A DNA stretch of 64,000 nucleotides from Ornithinibacillus sp047228935. Lineage in GTDB: Bacteria; Bacillota; Bacilli; Bacillales; Amphibacillaceae. Position numbers and translations under genes: made by a program. Shown here piece by piece: positions 1 to 8,386 of this stretch; within the stretch, counting starts at the first letter, position 1, and each line of letters begins with the position of its first letter. The stretch lies in contig NZ_JBFEGG010000004.1 in assembly GCF_047228935.1 (NCBI RefSeq), positions 1 to 64,000 of the forward strand, read 5' to 3'. The notes below the pieces were generated by a model that was not told the origin of the DNA, made no database searches, and saw only the letters and a list, made by a program, of their open reading frames with translations.

Positions 1-75
1 TCCGGTAGTTCAGTTGGTTAGAATGCCTGCCTGTCACGCAGGAGGTCGCGGGTTCGAGTCCCGTCCGGACCGCCA
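1..75 (+). tRNA. tRNA-Asp (GTC), first two bases outside window
   Basis: Cloverleaf can be read directly: D-loop AGTTCAGTTGGTTAGA, anticodon loop CTGTCAC with anticodon GTC, T-arm GGGTTCGAGTCCC, acceptor 3' strand CCGGACC and encoded CCA. The 5' acceptor strand starts at TCCGG, so the first two G residues lie just before the window. It probably belongs to a larger tRNA/rRNA cluster to the left, as upstream of thiL in related Bacillaceae (inference). Confidence 0.95.
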
Positions 76-209
76 TTTAAATTTTATACATAAGCACACA
101 TGATTTCTACGGAGATCATGTTTTTTTGTTTTCAAAGGAGTGTAAAATAGTATCTAAACCATCTTTTTGCTATCATGGATGTAGTGTTAAAGAAAGTATG
201 GTGAGCACT

Positions 210-1181
210 ATGGATGAATTTTCATTTATACAATCAATTCAGCAAACCTATTATAGGCAACCTTCTTTGATTAAAGGTGTAGGAGATGATGCGGCAGTTA
301 TCCGTCCAACTGGCGAGGATATCGTGATTGCAAAGGATATGTTTGTAGAAAATGTTCATTTCAATAGAAGAACAATGACACCGTACCATATTGGATATAA
401 GGCGCTTGCAGCAAACTTAAGTGATTTAGCTGCAATGGGAGCAAGACCTGCCTTTTATCTTGTAGGTATTTCTATTTCAAATGATTGGACTAAGGAAGAA
501 TTGGCTGATATTTATAATGGTATGAAATACCTTGCTGATCGATATAAAGTGGACTTAATTGGTGGAGACACTGTATCTGGAAAAGAATTAGTCATTTCCA
601 TAACAGTAATGGGGCTTACTAATAAGGATAATTCAAGGTTGAGAAGTTCAGCTAGAGAAGGTGACATTGTATTTGTTACAGGGACACTTGGTGATTCTCA
701 AGCGGGGCTACATTTATTATTGAATCCTAATACTACTATACATACTGATGAACAATATTTTAAAGAGAGACATCAATTACCTAATCCTAGGGTTAAGTTT
801 TCTTTAGATTTACAAGAGATAAACAGAGTGGCTTTGAATGACATAAGCGATGGAATTGCCAGTGAGGCACATGAAATTGCTGAAGCATCAAAAGTAGGTC
901 TTGTATTAATAGAAGATAAGTTACCAATTCATCCTGCACTCAATCAATTCGATGCAGAACTTCAATATAGATGGAAGTTATTTGGTGGAGAAGACTATGA
1001 ACTTCTTGGTACGGTTTCTCCGAGAGATTGGGAACTGGTCAAACAGAGTGCAGAACGACATCAAGTACCTATTACAGAAATCGGTTACGTAACAGATGAT
1101 TCCGGTAAGGTGTTTTTACAAAAGGAAAATGGTAAAATGGAGCGGTTAGAGAAAAAAGGATATAACCATTTAAGTAGGTGA
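210..1181 (+). CDS. thiL: thiamine-monophosphate kinase ThiL
   Basis: Phosphorylates thiamine monophosphate to the active cofactor thiamine diphosphate, in the cytosol. Belongs to the PurM/AIR-synthase-like fold: an N-terminal metal/ATP site is seen in GVGDDAAV (about residues 20-27 from this start), followed by DLIGGDT and a late WKLFGGEDYELL motif. I chose ATG 210 (323 aa, MDEFSFI...) because the family normally begins MDEF and GGTGAG lies just upstream; the frame is open back to 126 and in-frame ATG 198 or GTG 201 would add three or four residues. First gene of a tight operon with tsaE, tsaB, rimI and tsaD, the same order as ydiABCDE of B. subtilis. Confidence 0.93.
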   Translation: MDEFSFIQSIQQTYYRQPSLIKGVGDDAAVIRPTGEDIVIAKDMFVENVHFNRRTMTPYHIGYKALAANLSDLAAMGARPAFYLVGISISNDWTKEELADIYNGMKYLADRYKVDLIGGDTVSGKELVISITVMGLTNKDNSRLRSSAREGDIVFVTGTLGDSQAGLHLLLNPNTTIHTDEQYFKERHQLPNPRVKFSLDLQEINRVALNDISDGIASEAHEIAEASKVGLVLIEDKLPIHPALNQFDAELQYRWKLFGGEDYELLGTVSPRDWELVKQSAERHQVPITEIGYVTDDSGKVFLQKENGKMERLEKKGYNHLSR

Positions 1182-1185
1182 CATA

Positions 1186-1641
1186 ATGAGTACATATAAA
1201 GTGGAAACTAATACGGCAGATGAAACAATAGCATTAGCTGAAAGACTAGTTTCCTTATTACAACCTGGTGATGTATTGACCCTTGAGGGGGACTTAGGAG
1301 CAGGTAAAACAACCTTTACGAAAGGTATTGCTACTGGGCTTGGAATTAAAAGAACGTTAAGTAGTCCAACCTTTACGATTATTAAGGAATATGAAGGAAC
1401 AATACCATTATATCATATGGATGTTTATCGATTAGAAAATTCGGATGAGGATATTGGTTTTGATGAGTATTTTAATGGGAATGGAATAACCGTTGTAGAA
1501 TGGGCACAGTTTATTGAGGATTATCTACCTGAAGAGCGCTTAGACATTACGATAAAATATTTGGACGAGCAGTCCCGGGGGATAGAATTTAACCCAATTG
1601 GTGCACATTTTGAAAAGGTAGTAAAAGCTGTAGTCGGTTAA
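1186..1641 (+). CDS. tsaE: tRNA threonylcarbamoyladenosine biosynthesis ATPase TsaE
   Basis: P-loop ATPase partner of TsaB and TsaD in making the universal t6A37 modification on ANN-decoding tRNAs; it recharges the TsaBD complex by ATP hydrolysis. The Walker A motif GDLGAGKTT is at about residues 35-43 and the conserved SSPTFTI segment follows near residue 59; VVEWAQ near 105 is the family's late acidic motif. Its 151 aa is the usual length. It starts 4 nt after thiL and its stop abuts the tsaB leader, so it is cotranscribed and probably translationally coupled. Confidence 0.95.
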   Translation: MSTYKVETNTADETIALAERLVSLLQPGDVLTLEGDLGAGKTTFTKGIATGLGIKRTLSSPTFTIIKEYEGTIPLYHMDVYRLENSDEDIGFDEYFNGNGITVVEWAQFIEDYLPEERLDITIKYLDEQSRGIEFNPIGAHFEKVVKAVVG

Positions 1642-1670
1642 TGATTGGTTATGAGAGAAGGAGTTACAAA

Positions 1671-2375
1671 ATGTATATACTTGCAATGGACACATCTAAT
1701 CAGGCATTAGGTGTCGCAATATTAAAGGACAAGGAAATAGTTGGGGAAGTCGTAACAAACATTGCGAAAAATCATTCGGTTAGACTGATGCCGGCAATTG
1801 AACACTTAATGAAAGAAGTTAATCTAACGCCGAAGGAGCTTGGGAAAGTTGTAGTAGCAAAAGGTCCTGGATCCTACACTGGGGTTCGGATTGGGCTTAC
1901 GACAGCGAAAACTTTAGCATGGTCTTTAAATATTCCAGTAGTAGGAGTGTCTAGCTTAGAAGCATTAGCATACCGCGCGATGTTTTCTGATACGCTAATT
2001 TGTCCATTTTTTGATGCTAGACGCGGCTTAGTCTATACAGGATTATATGAAACTAGAGAAGGTAAGCTTGAGCTAATAAAAGACGAACAAAATACTATTT
2101 TTGCTGAATGGCTAGATAAACTTGCTTCTTTAAATAAAAAAGTAATTTTCTTAAGTCCAGATATTGAGAAAAATAAAGATATTATAGTAGAGAAGCTTGG
2201 AAGTTACGCGGTAATACCGGAAACTGCTTACCACATACCTAAGCCATCAGATTTAGTATTGGCTGCTGAGGATAAGGAAATAGGCGATACCCATGCACTG
2301 ACACCAAATTATTTACGCTTAGCAGAGGCGGAAGCGAATTGGCTAAAATCCCAGAAGGACCAACAAAATGGCTGA
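1671..2375 (+). CDS. tsaB: tRNA threonylcarbamoyladenosine biosynthesis protein TsaB
   Basis: Non-catalytic ASKHA-fold scaffold that dimerises with TsaD in t6A synthesis. The N-terminus MYILAMDTSNQALGVA is the family's beta-hairpin plus phosphate-like loop, and GPGSYTGVRIGL near residue 66 is the signature strand-turn-helix at the dimer face. The frame opens at 1641 (MIGYERRSYK...), but ATG 1671 is the real start: AGAAGGAG lies 7 nt upstream and the protein then begins like its family (234 aa). Overlaps rimI by 8 nt. Confidence 0.94.
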   Translation: MYILAMDTSNQALGVAILKDKEIVGEVVTNIAKNHSVRLMPAIEHLMKEVNLTPKELGKVVVAKGPGSYTGVRIGLTTAKTLAWSLNIPVVGVSSLEALAYRAMFSDTLICPFFDARRGLVYTGLYETREGKLELIKDEQNTIFAEWLDKLASLNKKVIFLSPDIEKNKDIIVEKLGSYAVIPETAYHIPKPSDLVLAAEDKEIGDTHALTPNYLRLAEAEANWLKSQKDQQNG

Positions 2376-2817
2376 ATTAACAATTAGAAAAATGGAAGTA
2401 GAAGATATTGGACAAGTAATGTGGGTAGAGGTAGCGTCTTTTTCCTCTCCGTGGAACGAGCAGATCTTCATACAGGAAATAACTCAAAATCAACATGCTT
2501 ATTATTTTGTTATGGAGATTGATAAAAAAATAGTTGGCTATGTTGGAATGTGGATTGTTTTAGATGATGCACAGATAACAAATATAGCTATCCTACCAGG
2601 ATTCAGAGGTCAAAAGCTTGGTCAAAAGCTATTTCGGTTTGCTTTACAAAAAGCGATTAGTTTAGGTGCTTCGAGATTATCCTTAGAGGTACGTGTAACG
2701 AATATTGTGGCACAGAAATTGTACCGCAAGTTTGGACTTGTTCCTGGTGGAATTCGAAAAAATTATTATACAGACAATCATGAAGATGCTGTGGTAATGT
2801 GGGTGAACTTATTATGA
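2368..2817 (+). CDS. rimI: ribosomal protein bS18 N-alpha-acetyltransferase RimI
   Basis: GNAT-fold acetyltransferase, expected to acetylate the N-terminal alanine of ribosomal protein S18 and perhaps other proteins, using acetyl-CoA. The early WVEVASFSSPWNEQ is the typical RimI substrate-loop motif; the acetyl-CoA P-loop appears as GFRGQKLGQKL (about residues 79-89), followed by RVTNIVAQKLYRKFG, the standard motif B. Usual length at 149 aa. Overlaps tsaB upstream and shares ATGA with tsaD downstream, so it is in the middle of a coupled operon. Confidence 0.92.
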   Translation: MAELTIRKMEVEDIGQVMWVEVASFSSPWNEQIFIQEITQNQHAYYFVMEIDKKIVGYVGMWIVLDDAQITNIAILPGFRGQKLGQKLFRFALQKAISLGASRLSLEVRVTNIVAQKLYRKFGLVPGGIRKNYYTDNHEDAVVMWVNLL

Positions 2818-3821
2818 ATGATACGTATATACTCGGAATTGAAACGAGCTGTGATGAAACAGCCGTTGCAATCGTAAAAAATGGTAGAGAGATCCTCTCT
2901 AATGTGGTGGCTTCACAAATTGAAAGTCATAAGCGCTTTGGAGGAGTTGTACCTGAGATAGCTTCTAGACATCATGTGGAGCAAATTACAATCGTGTTAG
3001 AGGAAGCGTTTAATGAGTCTGGACTAACTTGGGATGATATAGATGCAATAGCCGTTACAGAAGGTCCTGGTTTGGTAGGAGCGCTTTTAATTGGGGTAAA
3101 TGCAGCTAAGGCATTAGCTTTTGCAAAAAATAAACCACTTGTAGGGGTACACCATATTGCGGGACATATTTATGCGAACCGTCTAGAAGAAGAGTTCCAA
3201 TTTCCACTCTTAGCTTTAATCGTCTCAGGAGGACACACAGAGCTTGTTTTAATGAAAGATCATGGGAGCTATGAAGTAATTGGTGAAACAAGGGATGATG
3301 CAGCGGGTGAAGCTTATGATAAGGTTGCAAGAATGTTACATCTCCCTTATCCAGGCGGACCTCATATTGACCGACTAGCAGCAGAGGGAGAAGCTGTTAT
3401 CGATTTTCCAAGAGCATGGCTAGAGGAAGATAGCTTTGATTTTAGTTTTAGTGGATTAAAGTCAGCAGTTATTAACAAAATCCACAATGCAAAGCAAAAA
3501 GGGGAAACCTTAAAGAACGAGGATATTGCAGCAAGCTTCCAAGCGAGTGTGATTGATGTACTAGCAACGAAAACAGTGAAAGCGGCAAAACAATATGATG
3601 TAAAACAAGTTATTGTTGCAGGTGGGGTTGCAGCAAATAAAGGATTACGTGCAGAGCTTGAGGCTAAGTTTGCGGAGACTACTATACCATTATTGATTCC
3701 ACCATTAAAATTATGTACCGATAATGCAGCAATGATTGCAGCAGCGGGAACGATTAACTATGAACAGGGAAGGCGTTCAGGTATGGATTTGAATGCAAAT
3801 CCTTCCTTAATATTACGATGA
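2814..3821 (+). CDS. tsaD: tRNA N6-adenosine threonylcarbamoyltransferase TsaD (Gcp)
   Basis: Catalytic subunit that transfers the threonylcarbamoyl group from TC-AMP to A37 of tRNA. ASKHA/Kae1 fold: LGIETSCDETAVAIV at the start, GLVGALLIG, the metal-binding HHIAGH pair near residue 110, IVSGGHTEL, and the late GGVAANKGLR and CTDNAAMIA motifs. I used ATG 2814, which overlaps the rimI stop (ATGA), rather than 2799, giving 335 aa and an N-terminus (MNDTYILGIETS) that matches the family. Last gene of the thiL operon; a perfect 14-bp-arm terminator follows immediately. Confidence 0.96.
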   Translation: MNDTYILGIETSCDETAVAIVKNGREILSNVVASQIESHKRFGGVVPEIASRHHVEQITIVLEEAFNESGLTWDDIDAIAVTEGPGLVGALLIGVNAAKALAFAKNKPLVGVHHIAGHIYANRLEEEFQFPLLALIVSGGHTELVLMKDHGSYEVIGETRDDAAGEAYDKVARMLHLPYPGGPHIDRLAAEGEAVIDFPRAWLEEDSFDFSFSGLKSAVINKIHNAKQKGETLKNEDIAASFQASVIDVLATKTVKAAKQYDVKQVIVAGGVAANKGLRAELEAKFAETTIPLLIPPLKLCTDNAAMIAAAGTINYEQGRRSGMDLNANPSLILR

Positions 3822-3822
3822 G

Positions 3823-3853
3823 AAAATATCCACAAGCTTGTGGATATTTTTTT
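3823..3853 (+). terminator. terminator of the thiL-tsaD operon
   Basis: A perfect palindrome with 14-nt arms (3823-3836 and 3837-3850), AAAATATCCACAAG and its complement, overlaps the last bases of tsaD and runs into a T tract. Each arm also carries a near-match to a DnaA box (TATCCACA / TGTGGATA), linking it to the adjacent box cluster. Confidence 0.85.
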
Positions 3854-3882
3854 GTTTCCGTGTAAAGTTATAGCCTTTCTTT

Positions 3883-3989
3883 TGTTGATAATAATTGTGG
3901 ATAACTGTATTATTTTATGTGGATAATGTGAATAAGTTTGTTGATAATGGTTATATTAGCTATTTTTTGGTGGATATCATTGTGGATAG
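3883..3989 (+). promoter_or_regulatory. DnaA-box cluster downstream of tsaD (gcp)
   Basis: Seen: TGTGGATAA, the exact complement of the DnaA box TTATCCACA, at 3896-3904 and 3918-3926; TGTGAATAA (fits TTATNCACA) at 3927-3935; single-mismatch copies TGTTGATAA at 3883-3891 and 3939-3947 and TGTGGATAG at 3981-3989. All lie in one orientation in AT-rich intergenic DNA. Known: from memory, B. subtilis has a few DnaA-box clusters outside oriC, one of them next to gcp (tsaD), that titrate DnaA. Inferred: this is the counterpart, acting on replication initiation rather than on local transcription. Confidence 0.75.
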
Positions 3990-4029
3990 TAATCCTCAAC
4001 TTTTTTCAATGAAGTAAAATAGTTTGACC

Positions 4030-4057
4030 AAAAAAAGCACCTCATAATTCGAGGTGC
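4030..4057 (-). terminator. terminator of the ABC-F gene
   Basis: Stem GCACCTC / GAGGTGC (4037-4043 and 4051-4057) with a 7-nt loop; on the minus strand it is followed by a U run (A tract 4030-4036 on plus). It sits 10 nt after the ABC-F stop codon. Confidence 0.85.
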
Positions 4058-4067
4058 CTCTCATCTA

Positions 4068-5987
4068 TTAATCCTGAAGTCTGGTCCATTCTTCCATCAA
4101 TTTTTCAATTTCATGTTTGACCTCATTTGTTTTAGTTGTAAATTCCAAAGCTTTTTCATGGTTTTCATATACTTCTGGTTTTGTCATTTCTTCTTCAAGT
4201 GATGCGAGCTGTTCTTCTAACGCTTCGATATCTTCTTCTAGTTTTGCTATTTGTCGTTCACGTTTACGTTCTTCACTTTGACGTTTCTTTACTTCTTTAA
4301 AACTTAATTTCTTATCATTTGTTTCTTTCGGTTTTTCCTTTTCTGCTTGAAGACGTTCTAGCTCTTCTTCTTCCAGTTTTTTCTCAACATAGTAATCATA
4401 ATCACCAAGATATACAGTAGCACCATCGCGCTGCATTTCAACCACTTTATCAGCAATCTTATTAATGAAGTAACGGTCATGGGATACGAAAACAATCGTA
4501 CCTGGAAAATCAATGAGTGCAGCTTCTAACACTTCTTTACTATCAATATCAAGATGGTTGGTAGGCTCATCTAGAATTAACAGATTAGCCTTTTGCATAC
4601 GAAGCTTAGCAAGAGCTAGTCGTGCCTTTTCCCCACCACTGAGAGATTGAACTGGCTTAAGAACGTCATCTCCTGAAAATAAAAAATTACCTAATACAGT
4701 CCGAATATCTTTTTCATTCACATGTGGATACTCATCCCATAATTCATTTAATACCGTTTTATGAGAGCTTAAATTAGCTTGTTCCTGATCATAATAACCG
4801 ATTTGAACATTGGTTCCGATTTGAATTTGCCCATCACTAGGGGAAAGCTTGCCAAGAATATTTTTAAGAAGTGTCGTTTTTCCTACACCATTTGGTCCAA
4901 CAAGTGCAATACTTTCCCCTCGGGATACATCAAAATCAACGTCTTTAAAGATTGGCTCTCCTTCTTCATCATAACGGAAGGCTAAGTCTTTGATTTTCAA
5001 TACATCATTACCAGTTCGTTTTGTAATTTCAAATGTAATCGAAGCGGATGATTCATCGCCTAGTGGTCTATCGATTCGATCCATTTTTTCAAGTTGCTTT
5101 CTTCTACTTTGAGCACGTTTAGTTGTAGATGCTCGTACAAGATTTCGTTGGATGAAATCTTCCATTTTCTTTATTTCTGTTTGCTGCTTCTCGAACTCTT
5201 TCATTTCCTGTTCAAAATTCAGTGCCTTCTGATGTAGGAAGTCACTATATGATCCATGATATTTCTTTGTTCGATGGCGTGAAATTTCATAAACGATAGA
5301 GACCGTTTTATCAAGAAAGTAACGGTCATGGGATACAATTACTACTGCACCTGGATAACCGGTTAAATATTTCTCCAGCCAAGAGAGAGTTTCAATATCT
5401 AAATGGTTTGTCGGTTCATCCAGGATTAACAAATTAGGTTTCTTTAATAATAGCTTACCTAATGCAAGACGAGTCTTTTGCCCACCACTTAATTCATTAA
5501 TTGGCGTTTGGTCATCGAAATCTAGAAAGTTAAGTCCTGCTAATACGGCTTTAATTTCAGATTCATAGCTATACCCACCGTTCGTTTCAAAGTCTTGTTG
5601 TAGGCGGTCATATTCGGCTAACAGCTTTTGTGCTTCCGGTGGATCTAGTTGATGCACATCAGCCATTTTTGCTTCCAGTGAACGTAATTTCTTTTCTTGT
5701 TGAATTAAGTCTTGAAACACTTCTAGCATTTCATTCCAAATGGTGTTTGTGGATTCTAATCCTGTATGCTGTGATAAATAACCAATCGTTAGATCTTTCG
5801 GTTTAATTAATTCACCTGTATCATATGTCATTTCACCAGCCATAATTTTAAGAAGAGTAGATTTTCCCGCTCCATTACGGCCGACGATGGCAATTCTATC
5901 TTTATCTTTTATTTCTATTTTTATATTCGCTAATATTTCTTCAGCCCCAAATGATTTGGATAAATCATTTAATTGCATAATTATCAT
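4068..5987 (-). CDS. ydiF: ABC-F family ATPase (YdiF-like)
   Basis: Soluble protein with two tandem ABC ATPase domains and no membrane segments, the ABC-F layout that acts on ribosomes (translation factor or antibiotic-protection type). Domain 1 has Walker A GRNGAGKST and signature LSGGQKTRLALGK; domain 2 has GPNGVGKTT and LSGGEKARLALAKL; both have LILDEPTNHLDI. The interdomain linker is charged and helical (EMKEFEKQQTEIKKMEDF...), and the C-terminus ends in a coiled coil. Start ATG 5987 (639 aa) is preferred to 6050 because AGGTGA lies upstream of it and the N-terminus MIIMQLNDLSKSF fits the family. Convergent with tsaD, divergent from rex, as in B. subtilis. Confidence 0.92.
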   Translation of the reverse strand: MIIMQLNDLSKSFGAEEILANIKIEIKDKDRIAIVGRNGAGKSTLLKIMAGEMTYDTGELIKPKDLTIGYLSQHTGLESTNTIWNEMLEVFQDLIQQEKKLRSLEAKMADVHQLDPPEAQKLLAEYDRLQQDFETNGGYSYESEIKAVLAGLNFLDFDDQTPINELSGGQKTRLALGKLLLKKPNLLILDEPTNHLDIETLSWLEKYLTGYPGAVVIVSHDRYFLDKTVSIVYEISRHRTKKYHGSYSDFLHQKALNFEQEMKEFEKQQTEIKKMEDFIQRNLVRASTTKRAQSRRKQLEKMDRIDRPLGDESSASITFEITKRTGNDVLKIKDLAFRYDEEGEPIFKDVDFDVSRGESIALVGPNGVGKTTLLKNILGKLSPSDGQIQIGTNVQIGYYDQEQANLSSHKTVLNELWDEYPHVNEKDIRTVLGNFLFSGDDVLKPVQSLSGGEKARLALAKLRMQKANLLILDEPTNHLDIDSKEVLEAALIDFPGTIVFVSHDRYFINKIADKVVEMQRDGATVYLGDYDYYVEKKLEEEELERLQAEKEKPKETNDKKLSFKEVKKRQSEERKRERQIAKLEEDIEALEEQLASLEEEMTKPEVYENHEKALEFTTKTNEVKHEIEKLMEEWTRLQD

Positions 5988-6051
5988 AATGGTCACCTCT
6001 AGTAGTTTAAGTTTATCCAAATATAAGCGTTGGGGCAATAATATTGTCAAT

Positions 6052-6069
6052 TTGTGAAATTAATCACGA
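6052..6069. promoter_or_regulatory. possible Rex operator upstream of rex
   Basis: The 18-mer TTGTGAAATTAATCACGA resembles the Rex operator pattern TTGTGAA-N4-TTCACAA with two mismatches in the right half. It lies between divergent ABC-F and rex genes, about 100 nt before the rex start, followed by a TTATCAG...CTGATAA inverted repeat (6071-6091). Autoregulation is an inference; no clean promoter hexamers were identified here. Confidence 0.4.
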
Positions 6070-6172
6070 CTTATCAGGAAAAATCTGATAAAATAGAAAT
6101 CAGTATGAATAGAGAAACAGTTATAATCGTTTTGGATGAGATACATGGATAGATAGTAAGGAGGAAATCAGC

Positions 6173-6832
6173 TTGGATCAAAACAAAATACCTCAAGCAA
6201 CTGCAAAAAGACTCCCGTTATATTATCGTTTTTTAAATAACTTACAAATGCAAGGAAAAACACGAGTTTCCTCAAAAGAATTAAGTGATGCGGTTAAAGT
6301 AGACTCTGCCACAATCAGAAGAGATTTTTCCTATTTTGGAGCACTTGGTAAGAAGGGTTACGGCTACAATGTGGAGTACTTATTAGGTTTCTTTCGTAAG
6401 ACGTTAGACCAAGATGAGATTACAGAGGTTGCATTAATTGGGGTTGGTAATTTAGGAACAGCCTTTTTAAACTATAATTTCACCAAAAATAACAGTACGA
6501 AAATTATGCTAGCATTTGATACAGACCCGAACAAAGTAGGTAAGGAAATTGGTGGCGTGCCAATTTATCATATTGATGATTTAGAAGAAAAGTTAGGTAA
6601 TGTAAGAGTTGCGATTTTAACGATACCAGCTCAAGAAGCGGATCGTGTAACAGAGCGATTAATCAATAAAGGAATTAAAGCTATTTTAAACTTTACGCCT
6701 GCTCGTATTTCGGTGCCAGATGATGTTCGTGTGCATCATATTGATTTAGCAATCGAATTACAGGCATTAGTTTATTTCTTAAAGCATTATCCTTTAGAGA
6801 AAGTAGAGAACGTGGAAGAAGAGGCACGATAA
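6173..6832 (+). CDS. rex: redox-sensing transcriptional repressor Rex
   Basis: Dimeric repressor that senses the NADH/NAD+ ratio and controls fermentation and anaerobic respiration genes. The N-terminal winged helix contains VSSKELSDAVKVDSATIRRDFSYFG (about residues 35-59), including the recognition helix; the Rossmann domain follows with GVGNLGTAFLNY near residue 91. The start is TTG 6173, set by a perfect AAGGAGG at 6158-6164; 219 aa is the family length. In B. subtilis rex (ydiH) also follows ydiF, but the moaC and tatAy/tatCy genes found nearby there are absent here. Confidence 0.95.
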   Translation: MDQNKIPQATAKRLPLYYRFLNNLQMQGKTRVSSKELSDAVKVDSATIRRDFSYFGALGKKGYGYNVEYLLGFFRKTLDQDEITEVALIGVGNLGTAFLNYNFTKNNSTKIMLAFDTDPNKVGKEIGGVPIYHIDDLEEKLGNVRVAILTIPAQEADRVTERLINKGIKAILNFTPARISVPDDVRVHHIDLAIELQALVYFLKHYPLEKVENVEEEAR

Positions 6833-6848
6833 GCTTCTTCTTTTTTTG
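6815..6848 (+). terminator. terminator of rex
   Basis: Stem GAAGAAG / CTTCTTC (6815-6821 and 6834-6840) around the stop codon, followed by seven T residues. Confidence 0.7.
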
Positions 6849-6853
6849 TATAG

Positions 6854-6877
6854 AAAAAGCTCCTATTATAGGAGCTT
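6854..6877 (-). terminator. terminator of ydiL-ydiK
   Basis: Stem AAGCTCCTA / TAGGAGCTT with a 3-nt loop (6857-6877); the A run at 6854-6858 gives a U tract on the minus strand. It lies 7 nt beyond the ydiK stop. Confidence 0.8.
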
Positions 6878-6883
6878 CCTTCG

Positions 6884-7084
6884 TTATTTTTTCTTTAACT
6901 TTTTCAATTTATTATGTAATCGCATATACCGAATTCCTGCCCCGAAATCTAATGTGGCAATTAGGGCAAGTAGTATCGTCATGAAATTCCAAATTGTATC
7001 TTCTGCAAAGGTAATAGCGACATATATAAATAAGGCACCCATAGCAAAATAGATAAATGCCATGGTTCTTGCGGTAATTCTCAT
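6884..7084 (-). CDS. ydiK: small membrane protein YdiK (DUF4305-like)
   Basis: A 66-aa protein with two hydrophobic helices (about residues 8-26 and 32-50) and a strongly basic C-terminus (HNKLKKLKKK), consistent with an inner-membrane hairpin with both ends inside. It lies 6 nt after ydiL on the same strand, and its GGAGG ribosome binding site overlaps the last codons of ydiL. The name rests on length, topology and the ydiK-ydiL-groESL order known from B. subtilis. Function is unknown. Confidence 0.8.
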   Translation of the reverse strand: MRITARTMAFIYFAMGALFIYVAITFAEDTIWNFMTILLALIATLDFGAGIRYMRLHNKLKKLKKK

Positions 7085-7090
7085 AAATTT

Positions 7091-7804
7091 TTAACCTCCG
7101 ATTAGAATCATTTGTACCTGATTCCATTGCTGTTCGATTTTTTCGATTTGCTCCGGTGTAAGTGAATATTGGGCGATAACGGAAATAGAATTCAACGTCA
7201 TATGAACAATAATCGGAACAATGATTTTTTTCGTCTTCACATAAAGAAAAGCAAATACAAATCCCATTGATGCATATATTAAGATATGTTCTGGTTCACC
7301 GTGAATAATCCCGAAAATAAACGCAGAAAGTAACGCAGCGATAAAGAAGTTTGTACGTTTATATAATGAAGCAAATATAATTTTCCGGAAAATAACCTCT
7401 TCTAAAATGGGTGCAATGACAGCTGGAATTATCGCGAATAGTGGAATCGTGCGAGTAATCTCCATGATCATCTGCGTATTTTCAGATCCAGCTTTAATCC
7501 CGAAGATGTTAATCTCCACCATGGTCGCAATTGCTTGTGCGAAATAAGCCATGAAGACCCCTAAGATAGACCAGCCCACAACATTACTCGTTAACCAGTT
7601 ACTTCTAGTTTGGGACAATTCCATATCAGGTTTCATTAATATTAAAACAATAATTAAACCGATTGTAAAACTAATAATGGAATAATAAATGGATGCTTCT
7701 ACTTGATGATTAGGAAATATGTGAACAAGAATCGGTACAAAAATTGCACCAGAAAGTTGCATCGCTATATAAGTAAGAATTACCCACCAGTATCGATTAG
7801 GCAA
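7091..7804 (-). CDS. ydiL: CPBP (CAAX) family intramembrane metalloprotease YdiL
   Basis: Multi-pass membrane protein of the CPBP/Abi family. The hallmark motifs are present: APILEEVIFRKIIF (paired glutamates plus arginine), FIFGIIHGEPEHI (FxxxH) and IIVPIIVHMTLNS (late His), which together form the intramembrane metal site. The reading frame extends to 7990, but that N-terminal part is implausible; TTG 7804 has AAGGAG nine nt upstream and gives 237 aa beginning MPNRYWWVILTY, close to the YdiL length. Substrate unknown. Divergent from groESL. Confidence 0.85.
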   Translation of the reverse strand: MPNRYWWVILTYIAMQLSGAIFVPILVHIFPNHQVEASIYYSIISFTIGLIIVLILMKPDMELSQTRSNWLTSNVVGWSILGVFMAYFAQAIATMVEINIFGIKAGSENTQMIMEITRTIPLFAIIPAVIAPILEEVIFRKIIFASLYKRTNFFIAALLSAFIFGIIHGEPEHILIYASMGFVFAFLYVKTKKIIVPIIVHMTLNSISVIAQYSLTPEQIEKIEQQWNQVQMILIGG

Positions 7805-7943
7805 TGAATTCAACTCCTTAAAGTCTACATAGTTTACCGTAAATAGGCTAAAAACGATTCCTGTGTATTTTATCATATTCAGGCAATGTATAATAATAGA
7901 ATCAACTTGGACAAGAAAAATTAAAAATTTAGTAACTCTATAC

Positions 7944-7972
7944 TTGCAAAACAAAACAAAATTATTTATTAT
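7944..7972 (+). promoter_or_regulatory. groESL sigma-A promoter
   Basis: TTGCAA (7944-7949), 17-nt spacer, TATTAT (7967-7972). The predicted transcript starts near 7979, right at the CIRCE element. Confidence 0.8.
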
Positions 7973-7983
7973 ATTAATTGGAA

Positions 7984-8010
7984 TTAGCACTCAAATAAAG
8001 AGAGTGCTAA
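7984..8010. promoter_or_regulatory. CIRCE operator (HrcA binding site)
   Basis: Perfect TTAGCACTC-N9-GAGTGCTAA (arms 7984-7992 and 8002-8010) in the groESL 5' leader. HrcA repression from this site relieves on heat shock (family knowledge). hrcA itself is not in the window. Confidence 0.98.
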
Positions 8011-8055
8011 CAAATCATTAAAATAAATCAAAAAGGAATTAAGGAGGTTATCTTC

Positions 8056-8340
8056 ATGATTAAACCACTAGGAGATCGTGTTGTTATCGAGCTTGTTGAG
8101 CAAGAAGAAAAGACTGCAAGCGGAATCGTACTTCCAGACTCTGCAAAGGAAAAACCACAAGAAGGTCGCGTAGTTGCAGTAGGTTCTGGCCGTGTAACTG
8201 ACAGTGGAGAAAGAATTGCACTTGAAGTTTCAGAAGGAGACCGCATTATCTTCTCTAAATTTGCTGGAACTGAAGTAAAGTACGATGGAACTGAATACTT
8301 AATTCTTCGTGAAAGTGACATTTTAGCTGTAGTTAACTAA
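8056..8340 (+). CDS. groES: co-chaperonin GroES
   Basis: Heptameric lid of the GroEL folding chamber. The whole 94-aa sequence fits: MIKPLGDRVVIELVE at the start, the mobile loop EKTASGIVLPDSAKEKPQEG (residues 18-37) and a C-terminal YLILRESDILAVV. Preceded by AAGGAGG. First gene of the CIRCE-controlled operon, 46 nt before groEL. Confidence 0.98.
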   Translation: MIKPLGDRVVIELVEQEEKTASGIVLPDSAKEKPQEGRVVAVGSGRVTDSGERIALEVSEGDRIIFSKFAGTEVKYDGTEYLILRESDILAVVN

Positions 8341-8386
8341 TTAAACATAATCAATAAATAAATGAATCTTAAGGAGGGCATTTCAA

